Below, in pieces: positions 8,193 to 16,281 of a stretch of DNA of 64,000 nt. The notes under the pieces are model-generated. The model was not told the origin of the DNA, ran no database searches, and was given only the letters and a program-made list of their open reading frames with translations. Position 1 is the first letter of the stretch, and each line of letters starts with the position of its first letter. Made by a program: the position numbers and the translations under genes. Source of the DNA: Hydromicrobium sp964415365 (GTDB lineage Bacteria; Actinomycetota; Humimicrobiia; Humimicrobiales; Humimicrobiaceae); contig CAYPYW010000004.1 in NCBI GenBank assembly GCA_964415365.1, forward strand, positions 1-64,000, read 5' to 3'.

Positions 8193-9251
8193 CTAGCAGA
8201 TTCTGGGGAGCTGTTCGCTGTAGTGGAGATTGAGAATTCTTCTGGTACCAAGTTTTGTAATTAAAATAACTCTTCCTTCACCATTTTTATCTTTTTTACT
8301 TTTTTCTGTTACTTCACCTATGACACGGCTTTCCTTTCCATGCTTATTTTTTCTCATTGCCTTTAGTACTAAATTAGCGTCCTTCTTGTCCACAAAAACG
8401 ACCATTTTCCCTTCATTAGCAATATAAAGGGGATCAAGTCCCAGAAATTCACAGATTCCCACCACCTCTTTTTTTATGGGAATATTATCTTCATATATAT
8501 CAATACTGGTTCCGGAAGCTTTAGACAACTCAAAAAGCACAGTAGCAAGCCCGCCTCTGGTAGGATCTCTTAAGGCATGGATATTACTGGATACTGCTGT
8601 TATATCCTTAACTAGAGAGGATAGGGGGGCACAGTCACTGGTAATATTGGTTTTAAAGTTAAATTCTTTTCTGCTGCTTATTATTGCCGTTCCGTGTTCT
8701 GCAATACCTCCATTTATTAAAACTTTATCTCCGACTTTTATTTTATAGGGAGATATTTCTAAATTATTGGGAATAACTCCTAAGCCTGAAGTATTTATAT
8801 ATATCTTATCAACATTTCCTTTTTCCACTACTTTAGTATCACCGGTGACAATATGTAGTTTGGTATCGCTTAGAACTTTTTTTATGGAAGAAAGTATTTC
8901 TGTAAAATCCGAAACGGGAAAATTTTCTTCCAGAATAAATGACAAACTTAATGCTGCAGGGACGCAACCGGTAGTAGCCAGGTCATTTATGGTACCGCAA
9001 ATACTTAATTTGCCGATATCACCTCCGGGAAAGAAAATGGGGTTTACCACAAAGCTATCAGTGGTGAAAGCAATTTTTTTACTGACGCTATTTAGAACAG
9101 CGCTATCCTCAAGCCTGTTTAAGATTCTATTTCCGAGATATTTAAGAAGGAGATTATTTATAAGCTCTCCAGTTTTAATTCCGCCATCGCCGTGGGAAAG
9201 CTGGATTGTTTTATCTTTAAATTTTTTACTATTGATACTGTCGGTATTCAT
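8193..9251 (-). CDS. hypE: HypE, carbamoyl dehydratase for cyanide ligands
   Basis: HypE takes a carbamoyl group from HypF onto its C-terminal cysteine and dehydrates it with ATP to thiocyanate, the source of the CN ligands on the [NiFe] iron. The 352-residue protein begins its core with LSHGDGG and ends in the diagnostic LPRIC with the acceptor cysteine last. Further PurM-like ATP-binding features are AFTTDSFVV and DPTRGGLATVL. It is the last gene of the leftward hypFCDE operon, 87 bases after hypD. No unusual residue is seen. Confidence 0.95.
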   Translation of the reverse strand: MNTDSINSKKFKDKTIQLSHGDGGIKTGELINNLLLKYLGNRILNRLEDSAVLNSVSKKIAFTTDSFVVNPIFFPGGDIGKLSICGTINDLATTGCVPAALSLSFILEENFPVSDFTEILSSIKKVLSDTKLHIVTGDTKVVEKGNVDKIYINTSGLGVIPNNLEISPYKIKVGDKVLINGGIAEHGTAIISSRKEFNFKTNITSDCAPLSSLVKDITAVSSNIHALRDPTRGGLATVLFELSKASGTSIDIYEDNIPIKKEVVGICEFLGLDPLYIANEGKMVVFVDKKDANLVLKAMRKNKHGKESRVIGEVTEKSKKDKNGEGRVILITKLGTRRILNLHYSEQLPRIC

Positions 9252-9338
9252 ATTTTTTCCTGACTGTCATCCTTGGTACTTTTTAATTTGCATCTTGCAT
9301 TTAAATTTATATCTTATATTTAAAAACTTCTAATATTT

Positions 9339-10409
9339 CTATACTTTTAACTTTTCATATTTATAATAAGCAGCACAGGATCCTTCGGTGGAAACCATAC
9401 AGGGGCCTACCGGGCTTTCGGGTCTGCATACCTTTGAAAATAGCTTGCATTCAGAAGGTTTTTTGATTCCCTTTAAGACTTCACCGCACTGGCAGCCGGG
9501 AGGTTCGGTAGATTTGATTTCTTTAACCAAAAAGCGGGTTTTTGCATCAAATTTTAAAAATTTTTTCTTAAGTCTTAGGCCGCTTCCGGGAATATTTCCC
9601 AGGCCTCTCCATACGGAATCGGATTTTTCAAATACTTCATACATTGATTTTAACGCAGTAGGATTTCCTTCTTCTTTAACTGCTCTTCTGTACTGAATCT
9701 CAACTTCGGGTTTGCCCCTTTTTAACTGTTCCATTATCATAACTATTGATTCAAGTATGTCGACTGGTTCAAAACCGCTTACTACGCACGGTGTATGATA
9801 ATCTTTTGCAATAAAATTATAGGGCCTGCTTCCAATGATAGTAGAGACATGGCCTGGACATAGGAAAGCATCTATTCTTATTTCATTGTCTTTTAGGAGA
9901 GCTTCCAGTGCTTCTGGAATAAGCTTGTGGGTGTTGTATATGTAAAAGTTACCGGTTTTTTTCTCGTACGCTCTTTTTGTAATAACTGAGATTAAAGGTA
10001 TGGTAGTTTCAAATCCAATAGCTATAAAGATAACTTTTTTATCCGGGGTTTTTATAGCAAAATCCAGGGCATCGGCAGGGGAGTAGCAGATATTTATATC
10101 TTTGCCTTCTGATTTTTTATTATACAGGCTTGATTTACTTCCCGGTACCCGAAGCATGTCGCCAAAAGTAAATACACATACCTCATAATTCTCTATAATC
10201 TCAAGTATTCTGTCTATGTCAGCTGCAGGTGTAACGCAGACAGGGCAACCTGGTCCACTTATGAGATTAATAGTTTCAGGGATAATCTGTCTTAGCCCAA
10301 ATCTGGAAATAGCCATGGTATGAGTTCCACACACTTCCATTATGTTTATTTTACGGTCAGGTTTGTAGCTATTTAAGGATTCAATAAGTTCTTTAACGTT
10401 ATTTTTCAT
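9339..10409 (-). CDS. hypD: HypD, iron-centre assembly protein
   Basis: HypD works with HypC as the scaffold on which Fe(CN)2CO is built. The 356-residue protein has the family motifs IMEVCGTHTMAI near residue 24, SGPGCPVCVTP, the C-terminal PPGCQCGEVL and a further Cys-rich segment at the end that ligates a [4Fe-4S] cluster. Its start overlaps the end of hypC by 11 bases, consistent with translational coupling of the two partners. Length and motifs are normal for the family. Confidence 0.95.
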   Translation of the reverse strand: MKNNVKELIESLNSYKPDRKINIMEVCGTHTMAISRFGLRQIIPETINLISGPGCPVCVTPAADIDRILEIIENYEVCVFTFGDMLRVPGSKSSLYNKKSEGKDINICYSPADALDFAIKTPDKKVIFIAIGFETTIPLISVITKRAYEKKTGNFYIYNTHKLIPEALEALLKDNEIRIDAFLCPGHVSTIIGSRPYNFIAKDYHTPCVVSGFEPVDILESIVMIMEQLKRGKPEVEIQYRRAVKEEGNPTALKSMYEVFEKSDSVWRGLGNIPGSGLRLKKKFLKFDAKTRFLVKEIKSTEPPGCQCGEVLKGIKKPSECKLFSKVCRPESPVGPCMVSTEGSCAAYYKYEKLKV

Positions 10410-10617
10410 CCAGTAGTTCCTTCCAGTAATTTTGAATGGTTTCTGCTTCCTCCTTATCTATGATCTGTATGGCAAATCCGGCATGAACTATAACGAAATC
10501 TCCTTTTCTGGCATCAGGAACAAGGGAAATATCAATTTCTTTTTTTACTCCGAAGCTTTCAATTTCTGCAATATTTTTATTTATTCTAATTATCTCTGCT
10601 GGTATCGCCAGACACAT
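10399..10617 (-). CDS. hypC: HypC, hydrogenase assembly chaperone
   Basis: The 72-residue protein starts with the hallmark MCLAIPAE. Once the Met is removed, its Cys2 binds the Fe(CN)2CO unit and carries it between HypD and the hydrogenase large subunit. The remainder is a small beta-barrel with the GDFVIVHAGFAI segment typical of HypC/HupF. The gene overlaps the end of hypF by 32 bases and the start of hypD by 11. It is the only HypC-type chaperone in the window. Confidence 0.94.
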   Translation of the reverse strand: MCLAIPAEIIRINKNIAEIESFGVKKEIDISLVPDARKGDFVIVHAGFAIQIIDKEEAETIQNYWKELLDEK

Positions 10618-12991
10618 GCTCTGTTTCTCCTTTCTTTAAGGATAAAATTCTTAAAGCGGCTATATAACTCTGTCCTAAGGAAATGCCTCCATCATTTACA
10701 GGAACCATAAAGTTTGAGTATACCCCGAAATCATTATTTTTCAATACATTAAAACATTTATCTAAAAGATAATTATTCTGAAAAACTCCACCACTTAATG
10801 CAACTTGACTGATACCGGAAGTTTTTCTTATCATCTGACTCATTTTTAATACAATCTCCGCCAGAGTGTTATGAAACTTTGCGGATATTGCGCTTTTGGA
10901 AACCTTATCCAGCACATCCTTAAATATCTGGGTAAAGATATAATGGTCATCAATTATATACTGGTCACCCGGATTGTCGATTTTAATTTTATACCCGTCT
11001 TTAAGCCCGTAATCGGTTATCATTTCCAGGTGAACTGCGGCTTCACCTTCAAAACTGGATTCATGGGTACAATTAAGCAGTGAACTTACTGCATCAAAAA
11101 ATCTTCCCATGCTGGTAGTAACCGGACTATTGAACCCAGACTCTATTTGTTTTTCAATGGCTTCTATTTCAAAAGTGGATATGATTTTTTTAAAGAAGGG
11201 CAGGTTGTTATATACAAATTCCGGGAATTTGCCTTCAGTATTTTTATGCTTGATCCACAAATAATATAGATAGGTTATTGCCATTCTGTACGGCTTTTTT
11301 ATGGTAATCTCGCCGCCAGGCATAATTTTTTCATCCAGATGGCTGACTCTTATAAAGTTCAGGTTGCTATCAACTGTAAATATTTCACTTCCCCAGATTT
11401 TTCCGTCGTCACCATAACCTGTTCCATCCCAGGCAAAACCCATTACACTTTTATTTATGCTGTTTTCAGCTATTACACTGGCAATGTGAGCTTTGTGATG
11501 CTGCACTGCAATCCTGGTACCTGCATTTTTCAGCTCTCTGGCAAATTTTGTGGAAGCATAGGCAGGGTGTTTATCATAAGCTACTACATCTATTTTTTCG
11601 ATGTTAAAAAGTTTCCTGTAATGAGCAAACGTGGAATTATAAAACTGAAACGATTCTACATCATCCAGATCTCCTATATGCTGGCTTACAATGGCGTAGT
11701 TTTTTACCAGGAAGCAGAGGGTATTTTTTTCATGGGCACCTGCTGCAAATATGGTGGATTTTCCAATATTCTTATCTAATTTTACCGGGTAGGGAGAATA
11801 CCCCCTTGCCCTCCTTATAATCATCTCTTTATCATCAAAAATTTTTATGACCGAATCGTCATACCTTGAGTAAATATCCCTGTTGTGGATAAGAAAATAA
11901 TCACAGATATCTCTTAATTTATCCAAGGCTTCTATATTTTCAGCTGTTATGGGTTCTTCGGAAATATTTCCACTGGTCATGATAAGTGGTATATCAATAT
12001 GGTTGAAAAGCAGGTGATGTATAGGGGTATAGGGAAGCATTACTCCTTCGTAGCGGTTATACAGGGACACGTACCAGGAAATTTTATAATTTTTGTCCTT
12101 CTTTTTGAGTAGGACAATAGGAGCTCTGGCTGAAATCAGGCTTTCCGTTTCTTTTTTATTTAATAGGTAGTATTTTTTTAAAGATACAATATCTCTAACC
12201 ATTACAGCAAACGGTTTTACTGGTCTTCTCTTTCTTTTTCTAAGTTCCATAACCGTATCATCAGATAGGGCGCTACAAGCAATCTGAAATCCGCCAAGAC
12301 TCTTTATGGCTACAATTTTCCCATGGCTGAGCAGTTCTGCTGAGGTGATGATGGGATTTCTGGAATCTATTTTCTTTCCGTTTCTGTCAATCAGGAGTAA
12401 TCTTGGGCCACATTTCCGGCAGGCATTAGGTTGGGCATGAAATCTCCGGTCATGATGATCATGGTATTCTCTGGAGCAATCTTCACACATTTTAAACTTG
12501 TGCATAGTAGTGTTGGGCCGGTCGTAAGGCATGTTCTGTATTATGGTAAATCTGGGTCCACAGTTAGTGCAATTGGTAAAAGGGTAGTAATATCTCCGAA
12601 TGTCTTTCTTATTTTTGATATCCTCAATACAAAGGCTACACGTAGCAATATCCGGAGATACCAGCTGGAATTTTTCTTCTGTTTCTTTGCTTTTTCCTAT
12701 TTTAAAATCTTTGAATTCCCGGGAGGGAATTTCTCCTACTTTTATATTTTCGATAACCGAGGCCGATGGTTTTTGCAATTTAATATCGGAAGTAAACTTA
12801 TCAACTATGCCTTTGCTGGATGTATTTACTTTTATGGTAACCCCCTCGGTAGTATTGGTAACTGTTCCATTAAGATTATATTTCTGGGCAAGCCTGTATA
12901 TAAAGGGTCTGAAACCCACTCCCTGGACAATTCCGGATATATCTATTTTAAAGGTTTTTAAATGATTACATTTATTTTTTATCATAATCAA
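10586..12991 (-). CDS. hypF: HypF, carbamoyltransferase
   Basis: HypF makes carbamoyl adenylate from carbamoyl phosphate and ATP and passes the carbamoyl group to HypE. The 801-residue protein shows the expected order: an N-terminal acylphosphatase domain (GIVQGVGFRPFIYRLA), two zinc-finger pairs (CSLC, CTNC, CEDC, CRKC) at about residues 115-200, a YrdC-like domain, and a Kae1-like C-terminal domain with HHKAHIAS and the GGVFQN motif. It is the first gene of the hypFCDE operon. The 157-base gap to the divergent GGDEF gene should hold its promoter. No hypA or hypB lies in the window. Confidence 0.95.
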   Translation of the reverse strand: MIMIKNKCNHLKTFKIDISGIVQGVGFRPFIYRLAQKYNLNGTVTNTTEGVTIKVNTSSKGIVDKFTSDIKLQKPSASVIENIKVGEIPSREFKDFKIGKSKETEEKFQLVSPDIATCSLCIEDIKNKKDIRRYYYPFTNCTNCGPRFTIIQNMPYDRPNTTMHKFKMCEDCSREYHDHHDRRFHAQPNACRKCGPRLLLIDRNGKKIDSRNPIITSAELLSHGKIVAIKSLGGFQIACSALSDDTVMELRKRKRRPVKPFAVMVRDIVSLKKYYLLNKKETESLISARAPIVLLKKKDKNYKISWYVSLYNRYEGVMLPYTPIHHLLFNHIDIPLIMTSGNISEEPITAENIEALDKLRDICDYFLIHNRDIYSRYDDSVIKIFDDKEMIIRRARGYSPYPVKLDKNIGKSTIFAAGAHEKNTLCFLVKNYAIVSQHIGDLDDVESFQFYNSTFAHYRKLFNIEKIDVVAYDKHPAYASTKFARELKNAGTRIAVQHHKAHIASVIAENSINKSVMGFAWDGTGYGDDGKIWGSEIFTVDSNLNFIRVSHLDEKIMPGGEITIKKPYRMAITYLYYLWIKHKNTEGKFPEFVYNNLPFFKKIISTFEIEAIEKQIESGFNSPVTTSMGRFFDAVSSLLNCTHESSFEGEAAVHLEMITDYGLKDGYKIKIDNPGDQYIIDDHYIFTQIFKDVLDKVSKSAISAKFHNTLAEIVLKMSQMIRKTSGISQVALSGGVFQNNYLLDKCFNVLKNNDFGVYSNFMVPVNDGGISLGQSYIAALRILSLKKGETEHVSGDTSRDN

Positions 12992-13104
12992 ATATTAGAA
13001 ATTAATCATTGATATTTTAGCAGCGATGTTCAAGTAAAGCTAATTCTATTTATTAGTTTAATAATTTTTTATTAAAAAGTTTTAAAAAAATAATTAAATT
13101 ATAT

Positions 13105-13110
13105 TATAAT
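13105..13110 (+). promoter_or_regulatory. Probable -10 box for the GGDEF/HD-GYP gene
   Basis: A perfect TATAAT lies 39 bases before the ATG at 13149, in an AT-rich gap between two divergent genes. The region 17 bases further upstream has only a weak -35 match. Because the gap is nearly all A and T, chance matches are likely. The hypF promoter should lie in the same gap on the other strand. Confidence 0.4.
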
Positions 13111-13148
13111 AGTAAGTCAAACTTTAATTAGTAAAAAGGTATTGAAGG

Positions 13149-15008
13149 ATGAAGAATAGAATAAAGAGAATAGTATCAAAGCAAAGCAATAAAAACAAAG
13201 TATCCCTAGAGGGTGAGATAGAATTTAAAAAGTTAGTTGATCTGCTCCCTGAAATAGTTGCAAGAACTGATAAAGAGCTGAATGTTATTTTTTTAAACAA
13301 GTATGGATTAAAAGCTACTGGTTATACTAAAGAAGATATAAAAAAGGGTCTGAATGTATTTGAGGTTATTAAGGATGAGGACAAACACAAAGCCAGAAAG
13401 GATATCGAAAAAGTATTAAAAAGACAAAAAATCAGTCTAAATGAATATACTGTAGTGAGAAAAGACGGCAGCAATTTTCAAGTTCTGGTGAATAGTAATG
13501 CTATAAGCGGTAATGATGGAGCCTTTTTGGGGTTGAGGATAGTGGCAATAGATTTAACGGAGAAAAAGAGAACGGAAGAAAAAATAAAAGAAAGTGAACA
13601 AAGGTGCCAATTTCTTGCCGAAAATGTAAATGATATTATATTTGTTCAGAATATGAATCTTGGTATAGAATATGTAAGCCCTTCTGCTACCAGGCTCTTT
13701 GGCTATAAACTTGAGGATAAAGATAGGATAAAAATGAAAGATATCATGACAAAAGATTCCTATAAAAAAGCTATTAGTTCTTTTAAAAAGTATGTAGCTT
13801 TAGCCCGGAAAGATGCAGCTATTGATGTACCTCTTATGGAGTATGAATATATGAGAAAAGATGGGTCGACTTTTTGGGGAGAATTGAAGGTAGGTTTTCT
13901 TCGTAATCCAAAAGGAAGTCTTACCGGGAGCTTGGGAGTTCTAAGAGACGTCACTGAAAGAAAAAGGGTAGAAGAAAAATTGAAATACATGTCTTTTCAC
14001 GACAATCTGACTGGCTTATTCAACAGGACATATTTTGAAGAAGAGCTAAAAAGACTTAATACCAAAAGACAACTTCCTTTAAGCATTATCGTTGGAGATG
14101 TTAACGGCCTAAAATTGGTAAATGATGCCTTTGGACATTTAAAAGGAGATCTATATTTATGTGAGGCTGCTAGAATTTTAGAAGAGAGTTGCAGAAGAGA
14201 AGACATCATTGCCCGGTGGGGAGGAGATGAGTTTTCAATAATCCTTCCCAAAACAAAAAGAGAACATGCGTATAAGATTATTAAAAGAATTAGAAGTGCA
14301 GCGAGTAGAGTAAAATCGGATGGCATTCCTCTTAGTATATCATTGGGGACCTCGACCAAAGAGCAATCTGATCAGGATATTAATACTGTAATGCAATCTG
14401 CTGAAAATAATATGTATAGCCGTAAGCTGGTAGAAAGAAAAAGTATTTCCAGTTCTATAATATCTGCTCTTGAAAGAACGTTGTGGGAAAAAAGCCATGA
14501 AACAAGGGAGCATGCTGAAAGGATCAAAAAGTTAGCAATAAAGTTAGGGAATTCTATAAATCTTTACCAAAATAAACTAGATGAACTAATATTACTTTCA
14601 GCTCTACATGATATTGGAAAAATTGCAATTTCTGAAGATATACTAAATAAAAGTGATAAGCTAACCGAAAGAGAGTGGAGAAGAATAAAGAAACATCCCG
14701 AAATAGGGTATAATATTTGCGAGTCATCACCTCAGCTAGTTGTTATTGCTGAAGCAGTGTTAGCACATCATGAATGGTGGGATGGATCCGGATATCCTCT
14801 GGGGTTAAAAGGTGAAGATATTCCTATCACATCGCGTATTATAGCAATAGCTGATTCCTATGATGTTATGACAACTGGAAGGAATTATAAAGAACCACTG
14901 AGCAAAGATGAAGCAATTAAAGAGCTCAGGAGATATTCCGGCATACAGTTTGACCCTAAATTAGTGAAAAATTTCATAGAAATTTTAAAGGAAAGTAAGG
15001 AAAACTAA
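13149..15008 (+). CDS. PAS-PAS-GGDEF-HD-GYP cyclic-di-GMP protein
   Basis: The 619-residue protein has no membrane segment. Two PAS sensor domains occupy about residues 25-280. A GGDEF domain follows with an intact WGGDEF near residue 357, preceded by an RxxD inhibitory site (RRED) at the usual five-residue spacing. An HD-GYP domain closes the protein, with HDIGK near residue 487, HHEWWDGSGYP and DSYDVM. GGDEF domains make cyclic di-GMP and HD-GYP domains degrade it, and both active sites look intact, so the protein may switch between activities according to its PAS input. It stands alone between hypF and a leftward gene pair. Its ligand cannot be told. Confidence 0.9.
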   Translation: MKNRIKRIVSKQSNKNKVSLEGEIEFKKLVDLLPEIVARTDKELNVIFLNKYGLKATGYTKEDIKKGLNVFEVIKDEDKHKARKDIEKVLKRQKISLNEYTVVRKDGSNFQVLVNSNAISGNDGAFLGLRIVAIDLTEKKRTEEKIKESEQRCQFLAENVNDIIFVQNMNLGIEYVSPSATRLFGYKLEDKDRIKMKDIMTKDSYKKAISSFKKYVALARKDAAIDVPLMEYEYMRKDGSTFWGELKVGFLRNPKGSLTGSLGVLRDVTERKRVEEKLKYMSFHDNLTGLFNRTYFEEELKRLNTKRQLPLSIIVGDVNGLKLVNDAFGHLKGDLYLCEAARILEESCRREDIIARWGGDEFSIILPKTKREHAYKIIKRIRSAASRVKSDGIPLSISLGTSTKEQSDQDINTVMQSAENNMYSRKLVERKSISSSIISALERTLWEKSHETREHAERIKKLAIKLGNSINLYQNKLDELILLSALHDIGKIAISEDILNKSDKLTEREWRRIKKHPEIGYNICESSPQLVVIAEAVLAHHEWWDGSGYPLGLKGEDIPITSRIIAIADSYDVMTTGRNYKEPLSKDEAIKELRRYSGIQFDPKLVKNFIEILKESKEN

Positions 15009-15033
15009 AAGTTTAATAGTAAGATTATGTAAC

Positions 15034-16281
15034 TCAATCAGTATCTTCACCACCAGGTGCTTCTTCAACACTCTGTATATCCCCGGCATCTATTAGTGCA
15101 ATTGCTCCCAGAGTAGATACATTATTAAAATCAAATATTTTTGATGAGGAAATTACAAGTTCTGTAGTTGGCGAGTCTAAGGGTAAGCTGTCAGTATCCA
15201 GTATAGAAACAGTGAATCCCAATACATCCATATCTTTTGGGACATAGTTGGAGAAATTATACCACGGGATGCTGGCTTCTATCAGATACCCATTTGCCAG
15301 TCTGGTGGAATCAATAATAACCTCTCTAGGTGGTGCGTTGGAGGGCCAGTTCATAAATGACTCAGCGGATACACCAGAAAAATTACCTGGTGAGAAATTA
15401 ATCTCATAATCATCACTGTTATAAAACTGAATTTGCATATCTTCCACAAGTTCAGTATCAAGTACAATGGTTACACTGTCACCCTTACTTATTTGATTGC
15501 TAGTATAATTCTGACTGAACACATCATCAACCACCTGTATTGCGAAATAAAAATTGTCTTCATCCCAGCAGGAATAGAATGTGCCTGAAATATCAGTATG
15601 AGAGGTATAATTTTCTTTTTTTATAGTGGGCTCAAAAGCAGAAAAACTCTCAAATTTATCCCATTCTTGTATGCTGCCGTCTATAACAGGTGGGGTGTAG
15701 CATTTGTATGAAAATAAAGGAACTCCCGTAGGTATGGTATTGTTGGTTCTGAAGACGGCCTGGCTTAAGATCTGGTTTTTCTTTTCTTCAATATCCACAC
15801 TCATAACATTATTTTCGGTGGGTTCAACTTCATACTGAACAGTGAAATTTACTGTATTTGAGTTTGTAACTATATTACCATTATCATCTATAAGCTGAGC
15901 TATCATTTCGTATTCGCCAGAGCTTCCCGGGTTCCAGTTGTATTCATAGGGAGGGGAAGTGAATGATTTTATTTCACTATCATTTACCAGTAATTTTATG
16001 GTGTAGTTTGTACTCTCTACTTCTTTTGCTTTTATTTCCACCGGAACAGTTTCATTCTGATTGACGAAATCAAAAACTTTGTCATTGGTTGGAGAAGATA
16101 TAAAAAGAGAATATTCTATTTCATTTTCAGTTTCCTCCTGCTGTACTCCGGAAAAGAAATTCAGTGGCATACAACTTCTGATCGAGAAGAATATAATTAT
16201 GGCAGCTATCAATATTACCCCGAACAGGATATAGGGAACCTTATCCAGTATAAATATTCGCCTTTTGTGAGTTCTGTTCAT
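15034..16281 (-). CDS. Membrane-anchored protein with Ig-like and CBM9-like domains
   Basis: The 415-residue protein has a basic N-terminus, one membrane segment at about residues 14-34, an Ig-like region at about 55-155 (including VNDSEIKSFTSPPYEYNW), and a C-terminal domain resembling carbohydrate-binding family 9. The CBM9-like features are IDGSIQEWD, CWDEDNFYFAIQVVDD and GDSVTIVLD. It is probably held outside the cytoplasmic membrane and may bind glycan, but no enzyme domain is visible. Its start overlaps the stop of the upstream EF-G-like gene by four bases, so the two are co-transcribed. Why a GTPase and a surface protein are coupled is unclear. Confidence 0.72.
   Translation of the reverse strand: MNRTHKRRIFILDKVPYILFGVILIAAIIIFFSIRSCMPLNFFSGVQQEETENEIEYSLFISSPTNDKVFDFVNQNETVPVEIKAKEVESTNYTIKLLVNDSEIKSFTSPPYEYNWNPGSSGEYEMIAQLIDDNGNIVTNSNTVNFTVQYEVEPTENNVMSVDIEEKKNQILSQAVFRTNNTIPTGVPLFSYKCYTPPVIDGSIQEWDKFESFSAFEPTIKKENYTSHTDISGTFYSCWDEDNFYFAIQVVDDVFSQNYTSNQISKGDSVTIVLDTELVEDMQIQFYNSDDYEINFSPGNFSGVSAESFMNWPSNAPPREVIIDSTRLANGYLIEASIPWYNFSNYVPKDMDVLGFTVSILDTDSLPLDSPTTELVISSSKIFDFNNVSTLGAIALIDAGDIQSVEEAPGGEDTD

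Noticed and set aside
8767..9333. 188-codon open frame on the + strand
   Set aside because: Lies opposite hypE, whose motifs and PRIC end are unmistakable; the forward reading has no recognisable domain.
12431..12961. 176-codon open frame on the + strand
   Set aside because: Antisense to the zinc-finger and acylphosphatase part of hypF; low-complexity hydrophobic reading without a ribosome-binding site.
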